64,000 nt of DNA from Cellulomonas telluris (GCF_004886325.1 NZ_QXFN01000005.1:1-64000), one strand, 5' to 3'; shown: positions 40,801-51,073, counted from the first letter of the stretch. The notes: generated from the sequence alone by a model not told the origin. Made by a program: numbers and translations.

Positions 40801-41918
40801 CGTCCCGTCACCTCCACCAGGGCGTCGCGGAACGCCGCCGTCTCCGCCGGGGTGCCGACCGACACCCGCAGCCATCCCTCCGGGCCGGTGACGCGCACGA
40901 GCACGCCCCGGTCGAGCAGACCCTGCCAGACCGCCCGGCGGTCGTCGAACGTGCCGAAGAGCACGAAGTTCGCGTCGGAGTCGCACGCGACGAACCCGCG
41001 GGCGCGCAGCCACGCGACGAGGCCGTCGCGCTCCTCGCGCAGGGAGCCGACCTGCGCCATCAGCTCGGGCGCGTGCGCGAGGGCGGCGCGCGCGACGGCC
41101 TGCGTCACGGCGGACAGGTGGTACGGCAGGCGCACGACCCGCAGGCAGTCGACGAGGCGCGAGCTCGCGGCGAGGTACCCGACGCGCGCGCCCGCGAGCC
41201 CGAACGCCTTGGACATCGTGCGGCTGACCGCCAGGTGCGGGTGGTCGGCGAGCAGCTCGAGCGCCGACGCGGTGCCGGTGCGGCGGAACTCGCCGTACGC
41301 CTCGTCCACGACGACGACGCAGCCGCCGGGCACCTGCGCCGCGGCGTCGAGGACGACCCGGACCGTGGACGCCGGCAGGGCCGTGCCCGTCGGGTTGTTC
41401 GGGCTCGCGAGCAGCACGACGCTGGGCGCGTGCTCGGCGATGACGTCGCGCGCGTGCCCGGGGTCGATCGCGAAGTCCTCAGCGCGCCGCCCGACGACCC
41501 ACGCGGTCGAGGTGTCGCGCGCGTACTCCGGGTACATCGAGTAGGTCGGCGCGAAGGACAGGGCCGTGCGCCCGGGGCCGCCGAACGCCTGCAGGACGTG
41601 CAGCATGATCTCGTTCGACCCGTTGGCCGCCCACACCTGCGCCGGGTCCAGGCGCACGCCCGACTCGGTCGCCAGGTAGTCGGCCAGGTCGGTGCGCAGC
41701 GCGAGGAAGTCGCGGTCGGGGTAGCGGTTCAGCCCGCGCGCCGCCTCGGCCACGGCCGCGGCCACGTCGGCGACGACCTGCTCCGAGGGCGCGTACGGGT
41801 TCTCGTTGACGTTGAGCAGGACCGGCACGTCGAGCTGCGGCGCGCCGTAGGGCTCGATGCCGGCGAGCTCGGGCCGCAGCGGCAGCACCGGGGCCGGGCG
41901 GTCGGGGGCGGAGGTCAC
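40797..41918 (-). CDS. hisC: Histidinol-phosphate aminotransferase
   Basis: PLP enzyme, class I/II fold, 373 residues. [27 protein letters not shown] and the PLP lysine Lys237 in [17 protein letters not shown] are clear. It is the first gene of hisC-hisB-unknown-hisH-priA-sseB and is divergent from recQ across a 100-bp gap. The GTG at 41918 is probably leaderless or nearly so (-10 eight nt upstream); a GGGGA in between could also act as a weak ribosome-binding site. Confidence 0.95.
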   Translation of the reverse strand: MTSAPDRPAPVLPLRPELAGIEPYGAPQLDVPVLLNVNENPYAPSEQVVADVAAAVAEAARGLNRYPDRDFLALRTDLADYLATESGVRLDPAQVWAANGSNEIMLHVLQAFGGPGRTALSFAPTYSMYPEYARDTSTAWVVGRRAEDFAIDPGHARDVIAEHAPSVVLLASPNNPTGTALPASTVRVVLDAAAQVPGGCVVVVDEAYGEFRRTGTASALELLADHPHLAVSRTMSKAFGLAGARVGYLAASSRLVDCLRVVRLPYHLSAVTQAVARAALAHAPELMAQVGSLREERDGLVAWLRARGFVACDSDANFVLFGTFDDRRAVWQGLLDRGVLVRVTGPEGWLRVSVGTPAETAAFRDALVEVTGR

Positions 41919-41926
41919 GGTCCCCG

Positions 41927-41932
41927 AGTCTA
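41927..41932 (-). promoter_or_regulatory. -10 element of the hisC operon
   Basis: TAGACT (41932-41927) ends 8 nt before the hisC GTG. No strong -35. It lies in the 100-bp divergent region shared with recQ. Confidence 0.5.
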
Positions 41933-42005
41933 TTGACCTCGAGCGCGGGCCCCGTCCAGGGGTCCGCGCCGGCGCCGCGGCGGGTGCGGTGTCGCAGGGT
42001 CGGCC

Positions 42006-42011
42006 TACGCT
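42006..42011 (+). promoter_or_regulatory. -10 element of recQ
   Basis: TACGCT ends 7 nt before the recQ GTG at 42019 with no ribosome-binding site between, so a leaderless message is expected. Confidence 0.5.
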
Positions 42012-42018
42012 GCGGGAC

Positions 42019-44187
42019 GTGCCCCTCTCCCCCACGCCCGACACCCCTGCCCCCGACGCCGCGGGCCCCGACGGGGTCGACCGCGCGGCGCTGCGCGCCG
42101 AGGCGGAGGGCGTCCTGCGCCGGCTCGTCGGCCGCGACGACGCACGCCTGCACGAGGACCAGTGGCAGGCGATCGAGGCGCTCGTCGCCGACCACCGGCG
42201 CGTCCTGGTCGTGCAGCGCACCGGCTGGGGCAAGTCCGCCGTCTACTTCGTGGCCACGGCGCTCCTGCGCCGCGGCGCGGGCGGCGCCCGCCGCGGGCCG
42301 ACCGTCATCGTCTCGCCGCTGCTCGCGCTCATGCGCAACCAGGTGGAGTCGGCCCGCCGGGCGGGCATCGCCGCCGAGACGTTGAACTCGGCGAACGTGC
42401 AGGAGTGGGCGGACGTGCACGCGCGCGTCGCGGCCGGCGAGGTGGACGTCCTGCTCGTCTCCCCGGAGCGGCTGAACAACCCGGGCTTCCGCGACGAGGT
42501 GCTGCCGCGGCTCGCGCAGGACGCCGGGCTCGTCGTCGTCGACGAGGCGCACTGCATCTCCGACTGGGGCCACGACTTCCGGCCCGACTACCGGCGCATC
42601 CGCACGCTGCTCGGCGACCTGCCCGCGGGCGTGCCGGTGCTCGCGACGACGGCCACGGCCAACGCCCGCGTCACGGCCGACGTCGCCGAGCAGCTGGGCG
42701 GCGACGACGACGCCCCGGCGCTCGTGCTGCGCGGCTCGCTGGACCGGCCCAGCCTGCGCCTGCAGGTGACGCAGCTGCCGGACGTCGCCACGCGCCTGGC
42801 CTGGCTGGCGTCGACCCTGCCCGCGCTCGAGGGGTCCGGGATCGTGTACTGCCTCACGATCGCCGCCGCCGAGCAGGTGACCGAGCACCTGCGCGCGGCC
42901 GGTCTGGACGTGCGCACGTACACCGGCCAGACCGACCCCGCGGAGCGCGAGGCCGCCGAGGCCGACCTGCTCGCCAACCGCGTCAAGGCGCTCGTCGCGA
43001 CGTCGGCGCTCGGCATGGGGTTCGACAAGCCCGACCTGGCCTTCGTCGTGCACGTGGGCGCGCCCTCGTCCCCCATCGCCTACTACCAGCAGGTCGGGCG
43101 TGCGGGACGCGCCACCGCCCGCGCCGACGTGGTGCTGCTGCCCGGGCAGGACGACCGCGCGATCTGGGAGTGGTTCGCGTCGAACGCCTTCCCTCCCGAG
43201 CAGGAGGTGCGCGCCACGCTCGCCGCGCTCGACGCCCACGGCAGGCTCTCGACCGCGAACCTCGAGACGTTCGTGAGCCTGCGCCGCACGCGCCTCGAGG
43301 GGATGCTCAAGGTGCTCGACGTCGACGGCGCGGTGCGCCGCGTGCGCGGCGGGTGGGAGTCGACCGGCGAGCGCTGGTCCTACGACGCGGAGCGGTACGC
43401 GCGCGTGACCGCCGCCCGCCGCGCCGAGCAGGACACGATGCTCGAGTACCTGCGCACGGACCGGTGCCGCATGGCGTACCTGCGGGCCGCCCTCGACGAC
43501 CCCGCGCTCGAGGACGGCTGGCGCTGCGGACGCTGCGACACGTGCACGGGCACGACGGTCGGCGCGGTGCCCGACCAGGACGCCGTGGCGTCGGCGCGGA
43601 CCCTCCTCGCGGTGCCGGGCGAGCCGGTGACCGCGCGGCGCCAGTGGCCCACCGGGCTGGCGTCGCTCGGCCTCGACCTGCGGGGGCGGCTCGCCGCCGA
43701 CGAGCAGGTCACGGAGGGGCGTGCGGTCGGGAGGCTCGACGGCCTGGGGTGGGGCGGACCGCTGCGCGCGGCCCTGCGCGACGAGGTGCCGACGGAGCTG
43801 CCGGTCGCGCTGCGCGCACCGGTGCGCGACGTCATCGAGGCGTGGCGGCCGGAGGTGGACGTCGTGGTCGCGGTCGGCTCGTCGAGCCGCGGCGCGCTGG
43901 TGGCGCACCTGGCCGCCGGCACCGCCCGCCTCCTGGACGTCCCCTGGGCCGGGACGCTCGGGGCGGCCGGCTCGCCCCCGCGCCACGACGTGAACTCCGC
44001 GCAGCGGCTGGCCGACGTCGTCCGCCACGTGACGCTGCCCGACGACGTCGCCGCCGCGGTGGCGGGCCGCCGCGTCCTGCTCGTCGACGACCGCGCCGAC
44101 ACGGGCTGGACGCTCACGGTCGCGGGTCGCCTGCTGCGGCGCGCCGGCGCGAGCGCCGTGCTCCCGTTCGTGCTCGGGGTCGGCTGA
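42019..44187 (+). CDS. recQ: RecQ family helicase with phosphoribosyltransferase-like C-terminus
   Basis: ATP-dependent 3'-5' DNA helicase, 722 residues. Walker A TGWGKS (~68-73), DEAH box with VVVDEAHCISDWGHDFRPDY (~172-191), motif V/VI region SALGMGFDKPDLAFVVH and QQVGRAGRA, and a four-Cys zinc site (CRMAYL at ~483 and CGRCDTC at ~503). Instead of an HRDC domain the last ~100 residues read like a type I phosphoribosyltransferase, with the PRPP-loop-like VLLVDDRADTGWTL (~686-699). The GTG is chosen from the -10 spacing. It sits between hisC (divergent) and hisD (stops 6 bp apart, convergent). Confidence 0.92.
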   Translation: MPLSPTPDTPAPDAAGPDGVDRAALRAEAEGVLRRLVGRDDARLHEDQWQAIEALVADHRRVLVVQRTGWGKSAVYFVATALLRRGAGGARRGPTVIVSPLLALMRNQVESARRAGIAAETLNSANVQEWADVHARVAAGEVDVLLVSPERLNNPGFRDEVLPRLAQDAGLVVVDEAHCISDWGHDFRPDYRRIRTLLGDLPAGVPVLATTATANARVTADVAEQLGGDDDAPALVLRGSLDRPSLRLQVTQLPDVATRLAWLASTLPALEGSGIVYCLTIAAAEQVTEHLRAAGLDVRTYTGQTDPAEREAAEADLLANRVKALVATSALGMGFDKPDLAFVVHVGAPSSPIAYYQQVGRAGRATARADVVLLPGQDDRAIWEWFASNAFPPEQEVRATLAALDAHGRLSTANLETFVSLRRTRLEGMLKVLDVDGAVRRVRGGWESTGERWSYDAERYARVTAARRAEQDTMLEYLRTDRCRMAYLRAALDDPALEDGWRCGRCDTCTGTTVGAVPDQDAVASARTLLAVPGEPVTARRQWPTGLASLGLDLRGRLAADEQVTEGRAVGRLDGLGWGGPLRAALRDEVPTELPVALRAPVRDVIEAWRPEVDVVVAVGSSSRGALVAHLAAGTARLLDVPWAGTLGAAGSPPRHDVNSAQRLADVVRHVTLPDDVAAAVAGRRVLLVDDRADTGWTLTVAGRLLRRAGASAVLPFVLGVG

Positions 44188-44193
44188 CCGGCC

Positions 44194-45516
44194 TCAGAAG
44201 CGCGCGCGCACGGCCTCGCCGTGCGCCGGCAGGCCCTCGGCGTCGGCGAGCGCGACGACCCGGTCCGCGACGGCGGCGAGGGCGTCGGCGTCGTACTCGA
44301 CGACCTGCACCGCGCGCACGAAGGAGTGCACGCCGAGCCCGCTGGCGAAGTGCGCGCAGCCGCCCGTCGGCAGCACGTGGTTGGAGCCGGCCATGTAGTC
44401 GCCGAGCGACACCGGCGACCACGGCCCGACGAAGATCGCCCCTGCGCTCGTGACCCGGTCGGCCCACGCGGCGGAGTCCGCCGTCTGGATCTCCAGGTGC
44501 TCGGCGCCGTACGCGTTGACCACGTCCAGGCCTGCCTCGAGGTCGTCGACCAGGACGATCGCCGACTGCGTCCCCGTCAGCGCGGTGAGCACCCGGTCGC
44601 GGTTCGCGGTGGCCTCGGCCCGGTCGACGAGCTTCGCCTCCACGGCGCCCGCCAGCTCGACCGACGGGGTGACGAGCACCGCCGCGGCGAGCGGGTCGTG
44701 CTCGGCCTGCGACACGAGGTCGGCGGCGACGTGCACCGGGTCCGCGGTGCCGTCCGCGAGGATCGCGATCTCGGTCGGGCCGGCCTCGGCGTCGATGCCC
44801 ACGAGCCCGCGGACCAGCCGCTTGGCCGCCGCGACGTACACGTTGCCGGGGCCCGTGATGACGTCGACCGGCTCGCAGAGCGTCTCGCCGTCCACCTCGT
44901 CGCTCCCGGCCGCGCCGTACGCGAGCATGGCGACGGCCTGCGCACCGCCGACCGCGTAGACCTCGTCCACCCCGAGCAGCGCGCACGTGCCGAGCACGAC
45001 CGGGTCGGGCAGGCCGTCCCGGTCCTTCTGCGGCGGCGAGACGACGACGAGCGAGCCGACGCCGGCCTCCTGCGCGGCGACGACGTTCATGACCACCGAC
45101 GACGGGTAGACCGCGAGGCCGCCGGGCACGTACAGGCCCACGCGACGCACGGGCAGCCACCGCTGCCGCACGCGTGCACCGGGCGCCACGTCGACCGTGA
45201 AGTCCTGCGGCCGCTGGGCCCCGTGCACCTGCCGCACGCGGCGGATCGTCTCCTCCAGCGCCGCCCGGACCCGCGGGTCGAGGGCCGCGAGGGCGTCGGC
45301 CAGGGCGGCGGCGGGCACGCGGACGTGCTCGGGCCGGACCCCGTCGAACCGCTCGGAGAGGTCGCGCAGCGCGCGTGCCCCCCCGGTCCGCACCTGCTCG
45401 AGGATCGGCGCGACCGCGGCGGCCGCGTGCTCGACGTCGAGCTCCGCACGCGGCAGCTCGGCGAGCAGCTCACGACGGGACGGACGACGGCCACGCAGGT
45501 CGATGCGGGAGATCAC
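44194..45516 (-). CDS. hisD: Histidinol dehydrogenase
   Basis: Oxidises histidinol to histidine in two NAD-dependent steps. The 440-residue protein has the expected [15 protein letters not shown]-type, [28 protein letters not shown] and the zinc/substrate segments [18 protein letters not shown] and the C-terminal [24 protein letters not shown]. It is separated from hisC by the oppositely oriented recQ, so it needs its own promoter, which is present. Confidence 0.96.
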   Translation of the reverse strand: MISRIDLRGRRPSRRELLAELPRAELDVEHAAAAVAPILEQVRTGGARALRDLSERFDGVRPEHVRVPAAALADALAALDPRVRAALEETIRRVRQVHGAQRPQDFTVDVAPGARVRQRWLPVRRVGLYVPGGLAVYPSSVVMNVVAAQEAGVGSLVVVSPPQKDRDGLPDPVVLGTCALLGVDEVYAVGGAQAVAMLAYGAAGSDEVDGETLCEPVDVITGPGNVYVAAAKRLVRGLVGIDAEAGPTEIAILADGTADPVHVAADLVSQAEHDPLAAAVLVTPSVELAGAVEAKLVDRAEATANRDRVLTALTGTQSAIVLVDDLEAGLDVVNAYGAEHLEIQTADSAAWADRVTSAGAIFVGPWSPVSLGDYMAGSNHVLPTGGCAHFASGLGVHSFVRAVQVVEYDADALAAVADRVVALADAEGLPAHGEAVRARF

Positions 45517-45522
45517 GTGCCG

Positions 45523-45528
45523 AGTCTA
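45523..45528 (-). promoter_or_regulatory. -10 element of hisD
   Basis: TAGACT ends 6 nt before the hisD GTG with no ribosome-binding site between: probable leaderless promoter. Confidence 0.5.
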
Positions 45529-45616
45529 GGCGGGCCGCGGCGCCGTGACGGTGGCGTCCACGGGCGGCACACGTCCACCGGCCGCCGCGCGCCCCGCGGT
45601 GCGGGATCATGGGCGC

Positions 45617-45835
45617 ATGGACGAGGTGCACGTGCGCGACGACGTCATCCGGCTCGGTCAGCTCCTGAAGCTGGCCGGCGTCGCGGACTCCGGCGCGGAG
45701 GCGCGCGCGCTCCTCGAGGACGACGCCGTCCGGGTGGACGGCGAGCCGGAGAACCGCCGCGGCCGGCAGGTCACCCGCGGCGCCGTCGTCGAGGTCGACC
45801 TGCCGACGGGCGCCGTCTCCTTCACGGTCGTCTGA
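45617..45835 (+). CDS. Small S4-domain RNA-binding protein
   Basis: A 72-residue protein consisting of one S4 domain: IRLGQLLKLAGVADSGAEARALLEDDAVRVDGE, then NRRGRQV and VEVDL. It resembles the YbcJ/YaaA group of RNA-binding proteins. It is divergent from hisD and convergent with dnaE. A -10-like GATCAT ends six nt before the ATG, again suggesting a leaderless start. Confidence 0.85.
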   Translation: MDEVHVRDDVIRLGQLLKLAGVADSGAEARALLEDDAVRVDGEPENRRGRQVTRGAVVEVDLPTGAVSFTVV

Positions 45836-45841
45836 GCGTCC

Positions 45842-45856
45842 CGGCGCCCTGCGCCG
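45842..45856. terminator. Short hairpin between convergent S4 gene and dnaE
   Basis: CGGCGC-CCT-GCGCCG in the 28-bp gap between the two stops; short but perfect and usable from both sides. Confidence 0.4.
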
Positions 45857-45863
45857 TCGGGGC

Positions 45864-48800
45864 TCAGGCCGAGAGGCAGCTCGGCCCGAGCAGCGCCTTG
45901 AGGTCGCCGAACAGCGACGGCGACCGCTCGACGCGCAGGCCGTCGTCAAGCCGCATGACCGTCACCTTGCCCGGGTTCGTCAGGCGCAGGTGCACCTCGG
46001 TCACGCCCGGATGGGTCGACAGCACCTCGCGCAGCCGCTCGACCACGGGCGGCGTGCACCGCGACTCCGCGAGCGAGACGACGACGGGTGCGTCCGCGGC
46101 CTGCGAGACGTCCGGGATGGACACCTCCATCGCCTGCAGCTGCATCGTCTCGTCGCGCCGGCGGACGCGGCCGCGCACCACGAGCACGGCGTCCTCGGCC
46201 AGCACCGTCGAGTAGGCGAGGTAGGTCTCGCCGAAGAACATGATCTCGACGGAGCCCTCCATGTCCTCCAGCGTCACGGCGGCCCACGGGTTGCCCTGCT
46301 TGGACATCTTCCGCTGCAGGCCCGTCACCAGGCCGGCCACCACGACCGTCGACCCGTCCGGGCGCGCCTCGTCGGCGTTGAGGGTCGCGATCGACACGTC
46401 GGCCGCGGCCGCGAGCACGTGCTCGATCCCGGACAGCGGGTGGTCCGACACGTACAGGCCGAGCATCTCCCGCTCGAACGCCAGGCGCTGCTTCTTCTCC
46501 CAGTCCGGCAGGTCGGGGATCGTCACGCTGACGCCGCCGCCCTCGCCCGGCCCGCCCAGGTCCGCGAACAGGTCGAACTGCCCCTCGGCCTCGCGGCGCT
46601 TGACGCTGATGACGGAGTCGACGGCCTGCTCGTGCACGAGCAGCAGCGCGCGCCGCGCGTGCCCGAGCGAGTCGAACGCACCGGCCTTGATGAGCGACTC
46701 GATGGTCCGCTTGTTGCAGACCACCGCGGGCACCTTGTCGAGGAAGTCCGTGAAGGACGTGAACGCGCCCTTCTCCTCGCGCGCCGCGACGATCGCGTCG
46801 ACCACGTTGGCGCCGACGTTGCGCACGGCGGTGAGGCCGAACCGGATGTCCTTGCCGACGGCGGTGAAGTTCGCCGACGACGAGTTCACGTCCGGCGGCA
46901 GCACCGTGATGCCCATGCGGCGGCACTCGTTGAGGTAGAGCGCCGACTTGTCCTTGTCGTCGCGCACGCTCGTGAGCAGCGCGGCCATGTACTCGGTCGG
47001 GTAGTTCGCCTTGAGGTAGGCGGTCCAGTAGGAGACGACGCCGTAGGCGGCCGAGTGCGCCTTGTTGAACGCGTAGTCCGAGAACGGCAGCAGGATGTCC
47101 CACAGCGTCTGGACGGCCTCCATCGAGAAGCCGCGCTCGCGCATGCCGGCCGAGAAGCCCTCGAACTGCTTGTCGAGCTCGGCCTTCTTCTTCTTGCCCA
47201 TCGCGCGGCGCAGGATGTCGGCCTGTCCGAGCGAGTACCCGGCGACGCGCTGGGCGATCGCCATGACCTGCTCCTGGTACACGATCAGGCCGTAGGTCGT
47301 GCCGAGGATGTCCGCCAGGGGCTCCTCGAGCTCCGGGTGGATGGGCGTCACCGGCTGCTGGCCGTTCTTGCGCAGCGCGTAGTTGGTGTGCGAGTTCGCG
47401 CCCATCGGGCCGGGGCGGTAGAGCGCGCCGACGGCGGAGATGTCCTCGAAGTTGTCGGGGCGCATGAGCCGCAGCAGGGTCCGCATGCCGCCGCCGTCGA
47501 GCTGGAACACGCCCAGGGTGTCCCCGCGCCCGAGCAGCTCGTAGGTGGCCCGGTCGGTCAGCTCGAGCGACTCGAGCTCGACCGGCTCCTTGCCGTTCAT
47601 CACGATGTTCTCGAGCGCGTCGTCGAGGATCGTGAGGTTGCGCAGCCCGAGGAAGTCCATCTTGATCAGGCCGAGGCCCTCGGACGTCGGGTAGTCGAAC
47701 TGCGTGATGACGGCGCCGTCCTGCGGGCGCCGCATGATCGGGATGATGTCGATGAGCGGCTCGCTCGACATGATGACGCCGGCCGCGTGCACGCCCCACT
47801 GGCGCTTCAGGCCCTCGATGCCCTTCGCCAGCTCGACCACGCGCTGCGCGTCCGGGTCGGCGGCGTGCAGCTGCCGGAACTCCTCGGCCTCGTGGTACCG
47901 CTTGTCGGACGGGTCGAAGATGCCGGTGAGGCTGATGTCCTTGCCCATGATCGCGGGCGGCATCGCCTTCGTGAGCTTCTCGCCCATCGCGAACGGCATG
48001 CCGAGCAGCCGCGCGGAGTCCTTGAGGGCCTGCTTGGCCTTGATGGTGCCGTACGTGACGATCTGCGCGACGCGGTCCTCGCCGTACTTCTCCGTCACGT
48101 ACCGGATGACCTCGCCGCGCCGGCGCTCGTCGAAGTCGACGTCGAAGTCGGGCATGGAGACGCGGTCGGGGTTGAGGAACCGCTCGAAGATCAGGCCGTG
48201 CTGCAGCGGGTCGAGGTCGGTGATCTTCATGGCGTACGCGGCCATGGAGCCGGCACCCGAGCCACGGCCGGGACCCACCCGGATGCCGTTGTCCTTGGCC
48301 CAGTTGATGAAGTCGGCGACCACGAGGAAGTACCCCGGGAAGCCCATCTGCGTGATGACCTGGGTCTCGTACTCCGCCTGCTTGCGCACCTCGTCGGGGA
48401 TGCCGGCCGGGTACCGCTGGTGCAGCCCCTTCTCGACCTCCTTGACGAACCAGCTCGTCTCGTCCTCGCCGGGCGGGCACGGGTAGTTCGGCATGTAGTT
48501 CGCCGAGGTGTTGAACGAGACCTCGCACTGCTCCGCGATCCGCAGCGTGTTGTCGCACGCCTCGGGCAGCTCCGCCCAGATGCGCCGCATCTCCTCGGCG
48601 GACTTCACGTAGTAGCCGTCGCCGTCGAACTTGAAGCGGTCCGGGTCGGACAGCGTCGAGCCGGAGTTGATCGCGAGGAGCGCCTCCTGCGACGCGCTGT
48701 CCTCCCGCTTGACGTAGTGCAGGTCGTTGGTGGCGACGAGCGGTGCGCCGAGGTGCTCCGACAGGCGCAGCAGGTCCTTGAGCACACGGGTCTCGATCTC

Positions 48801-49400
48801 GATCCCGTGGTCCATCAGCTCGATGTAGAAGAACTCCTTGCCGAAGATGTCCTGCAGCTCGCCGGCCGCGCGGACCGCCTCGTCCCACTGGCCCAGCCGC
48901 AGCCGCGTCTGGATCTCCCCGGACGGGCACCCGGAGGTCGCGATGAGGCCCTTGCCGTAGCGCTGGAGCAGGTCGCGGTCCATGCGGGGCCACTTGCCCA
49001 TCTGCCCCTCGAGCGACGCGAGCGAGCTCGCGCGGAACAGGTTGTGCAGGCCCTCGTTGTTGCGGGCCAGGAGCGTCATGTGCGTGTACGCGCCGCGGGC
49101 GGAGACGTCGTCCGCCTCCTGGCCCTGCCCTCCGAAACGCACGCGCGTCTGGTCGAAGCGGCTCGTGCCCGGCGTCACGTACGCCTCGACGCCGATGATC
49201 GGCTTGATGCCGGCCGCCGTGCCCTTGGCCCAGAAGTCGTAGGCACCGAACAGGTACCCGTGGTCGGTCGTCGCGATCGCCGTCTGGCCGAGGCGCTGGA
49301 CCTCCGCGAACAGGTCGGGCAGGCGGGCCGCGCCGTCGAGCATCGAGTACTCGGTGTGCACGTGGAGGTGGACGAAGTCGGAGCCTCCAGCAGATGCCAT
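45864..49400 (-). CDS. dnaE: DNA polymerase III alpha subunit
   Basis: Replicative polymerase, 1178 residues. N-terminal PHP domain (FVHLHVHTEYSMLDGA, ATTDHGYL), the C-family palm with GPGRGSGAGS (~372-381) and catalytic aspartates in MPDFDVDFD (~415-423), fingers, a helix-hairpin-helix region, and a C-terminal OB fold (VVAGLVTGLQRKMSKQGNPWAAVTLEDMEG). Length and PHP motifs fit DnaE1, the essential actinobacterial enzyme, whose PHP is the proofreader in mycobacteria; proofreading here is inferred. ATG has TAGGAT seven nt upstream. Confidence 0.97.
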   Translation of the reverse strand: MASAGGSDFVHLHVHTEYSMLDGAARLPDLFAEVQRLGQTAIATTDHGYLFGAYDFWAKGTAAGIKPIIGVEAYVTPGTSRFDQTRVRFGGQGQEADDVSARGAYTHMTLLARNNEGLHNLFRASSLASLEGQMGKWPRMDRDLLQRYGKGLIATSGCPSGEIQTRLRLGQWDEAVRAAGELQDIFGKEFFYIELMDHGIEIETRVLKDLLRLSEHLGAPLVATNDLHYVKREDSASQEALLAINSGSTLSDPDRFKFDGDGYYVKSAEEMRRIWAELPEACDNTLRIAEQCEVSFNTSANYMPNYPCPPGEDETSWFVKEVEKGLHQRYPAGIPDEVRKQAEYETQVITQMGFPGYFLVVADFINWAKDNGIRVGPGRGSGAGSMAAYAMKITDLDPLQHGLIFERFLNPDRVSMPDFDVDFDERRRGEVIRYVTEKYGEDRVAQIVTYGTIKAKQALKDSARLLGMPFAMGEKLTKAMPPAIMGKDISLTGIFDPSDKRYHEAEEFRQLHAADPDAQRVVELAKGIEGLKRQWGVHAAGVIMSSEPLIDIIPIMRRPQDGAVITQFDYPTSEGLGLIKMDFLGLRNLTILDDALENIVMNGKEPVELESLELTDRATYELLGRGDTLGVFQLDGGGMRTLLRLMRPDNFEDISAVGALYRPGPMGANSHTNYALRKNGQQPVTPIHPELEEPLADILGTTYGLIVYQEQVMAIAQRVAGYSLGQADILRRAMGKKKKAELDKQFEGFSAGMRERGFSMEAVQTLWDILLPFSDYAFNKAHSAAYGVVSYWTAYLKANYPTEYMAALLTSVRDDKDKSALYLNECRRMGITVLPPDVNSSSANFTAVGKDIRFGLTAVRNVGANVVDAIVAAREEKGAFTSFTDFLDKVPAVVCNKRTIESLIKAGAFDSLGHARRALLLVHEQAVDSVISVKRREAEGQFDLFADLGGPGEGGGVSVTIPDLPDWEKKQRLAFEREMLGLYVSDHPLSGIEHVLAAAADVSIATLNADEARPDGSTVVVAGLVTGLQRKMSKQGNPWAAVTLEDMEGSVEIMFFGETYLAYSTVLAEDAVLVVRGRVRRRDETMQLQAMEVSIPDVSQAADAPVVVSLAESRCTPPVVERLREVLSTHPGVTEVHLRLTNPGKVTVMRLDDGLRVERSPSLFGDLKALLGPSCLSA

Positions 49401-49407
49401 GCGGGCG

Positions 49408-49413
49408 ATCCTA
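49408..49413 (-). promoter_or_regulatory. -10 element of dnaE
   Basis: TAGGAT ends 7 nt before the dnaE ATG, in the 87-bp gap after rluD; probable leaderless start independent of the lspA-rluD transcript. Confidence 0.5.
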
Positions 49414-49487
49414 CGTGCCCCCGCCGACACCTCCGGGACCGCTGCGGCCCGTGTCCCGCGACACGCCGGAGACCCCCGTGAGGCTGC

Positions 49488-50423
49488 TCACGCGTACGCC
49501 GCGCGCAGCCTCTCCAGGCCCACGACGAGGTCCTGCGGGTAGTCGCTCTCGAGCTCGAGCCACTGCCCCGTGCCGGGGTGCTCGAACCCGAGGCGCACGG
49601 CGTGCAGCCACTGCCGCTGCACGCCGAGACGCGCCGCCAGCGACGGGTCCGCCCCGTACGTGAGGTCGCCCACGAGCGCGTGCCGCAGCGCCGCCATGTG
49701 CACCCGGATCTGGTGCGTCCGCCCGGTCTCCAGGTGCACCTCGACGAGGGAGGCGCCCGGCAGCATCTCGAGCACCTCGTAGTGCGTCACCGACGGCTTG
49801 CCGTCCGCCACCACGGCGAACTTCCAGTCCGACGACGGGTGCCGCCCGATCGGCGCGTCGATCGTGCCGGTCGTCGGGGCCGGGTGCCCCTGGACGAGCG
49901 CGTGGTACACCTTCTCCACGGTGCGCTCCTTGAACGCGCGCTTGAGCACCGTGTACGCGTGCTCGCTCTTCGCGACGACCATCAGGCCCGTCGTGTTCGC
50001 GTCCAGCCGGTGCACGACGCCCTGGCGCTCCGCGGCCCCGGACGTGGAGATCCGGTACCCGGCCGCGGCGAGCGCGCCGACGACGGTCGGGCCCGTCCAG
50101 CCCGGCGACGGGTGGGCCGCGACCCCGACCGGCTTGTCGACGACGACGAGGTCGTCGTCGTCGTGCACGATCCGCATGCCCGGCACGGGCTCGGGCACGA
50201 CCGCCGCCGGCGGCGGTGCGGCGGGCGTCAGGTCGACCTCGAGCCAGGCGCCGGCGGCCAGCCGGTCGGACTTGCCGACCTCGCGCCCGTCGACCCGCAC
50301 GGCGCCGTCCGCCGCGAGCTCCGCCGCCCGCGTGCGCGACAGGCCGAGCAGCCGCGCGAGCGCCGCGTCGACGCGCTCACCCGCGAGCCCGTCCGGGACC
50401 GGCAGCGACCGGGTGTCGCTCAC
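49488..50423 (-). CDS. RluA/RluD family pseudouridine synthase
   Basis: A 311-residue enzyme with an N-terminal S4 domain ([32 protein letters not shown]) and the catalytic domain with Asp141 in [16 protein letters not shown], plus the [12 protein letters not shown] segment. In bacteria the lspA-linked copy is usually the RluD-like enzyme modifying helix 69 of 23S rRNA; that target is inferred. The GTG start overlaps the lspA stop. Confidence 0.92.
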   Translation of the reverse strand: MSDTRSLPVPDGLAGERVDAALARLLGLSRTRAAELAADGAVRVDGREVGKSDRLAAGAWLEVDLTPAAPPPAAVVPEPVPGMRIVHDDDDLVVVDKPVGVAAHPSPGWTGPTVVGALAAAGYRISTSGAAERQGVVHRLDANTTGLMVVAKSEHAYTVLKRAFKERTVEKVYHALVQGHPAPTTGTIDAPIGRHPSSDWKFAVVADGKPSVTHYEVLEMLPGASLVEVHLETGRTHQIRVHMAALRHALVGDLTYGADPSLAARLGVQRQWLHAVRLGFEHPGTGQWLELESDYPQDLVVGLERLRAAYA

Positions 50424-51073
50424 GCCGCACCGCCCTCACGGCCGGCCGCGGGCGTCCCCTCGCCGGGCGTCCCCTCGCCGGGCGTCCCGTCCTGGGCGTC
50501 GCCGTCGTGCGAGCCGTCGAGGTGCACGCCGCGCGCCGTCAGCAGGACGACGAGCACCGCCGCCGCGACGATCGCGATGTCGGCCACGTTGCCGATGAAC
50601 AGGTTGCCGTAGGCGAGGAAGTCGATGACGTGCCCCCGGCCCGGCCCGGGCTCCCGCACGAGGCGGTCGACCAGGTTCCCGGTCGCGCCGCCCAGCAGCA
50701 GGCCGAGCGCCAGCGCCCACCCGGTCGAGCCGATGCGGCGGGCCGAGCGGACCACCACCGCGACCACGACGATCGCGACGAGCGTGAGCACCCAGGTCAT
50801 CCCCGACGCGATGCCCAGCGCCGCGCCCTCGTTGCGGACGAGCTGCAGGCCGAACAGGTCCCCGAGCAGGGCCGTGCGCTCGCCCGGCGCCAGCGCCGCG
50901 ACCGCCCAGATCTTCGTGAGCTGGTCGACGACCAGCACGACGAGCGTCAGCCCCGTGAGCAGGCCCAGCAGCCGCCGACGGCGCGACGGCTCGGGACGGC
51001 TCCACGGGAAGCCGCCGCCGGCGGTCTCCTCGCGCGGGTCCGGTCGGGCGGTGGCGTCGTCCGTCGTGGGCAC
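50420..51073 (-). CDS. lspA: Lipoprotein signal peptidase
   Basis: Type II signal peptidase that cleaves prolipoproteins in the membrane. 217 residues with four membrane helices; [18 protein letters not shown], and the catalytic aspartates Asp136 (GNLVDR) and Asp165 (NVADIAI). A ~30-residue basic N-terminal arm and a hydrophilic tail (~190-217) with repeated GEGTP extend the core. GTG start with TAGACT seven nt upstream and no good ribosome-binding site. rluD is coupled downstream. Confidence 0.95.
   Translation of the reverse strand: MPTTDDATARPDPREETAGGGFPWSRPEPSRRRRLLGLLTGLTLVVLVVDQLTKIWAVAALAPGERTALLGDLFGLQLVRNEGAALGIASGMTWVLTLVAIVVVAVVVRSARRIGSTGWALALGLLLGGATGNLVDRLVREPGPGRGHVIDFLAYGNLFIGNVADIAIVAAAVLVVLLTARGVHLDGSHDGDAQDGTPGEGTPGEGTPAAGREGGAA
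50451..50488 (-). repeat. 15-bp tandem repeat in the 3' end of lspA
   Basis: Two identical 15-bp units (50451-50465, 50466-50480) and a partial third, coding GEGTP repeats in the LspA tail. Because the unit is a multiple of three, copy number can change without frameshift. Confidence 0.85.

Noticed and set aside
45990-49481. Plus-strand frame of over 1100 codons opposite dnaE
   Set aside because: Shadow of dnaE; no recognisable motif, no ribosome-binding site.
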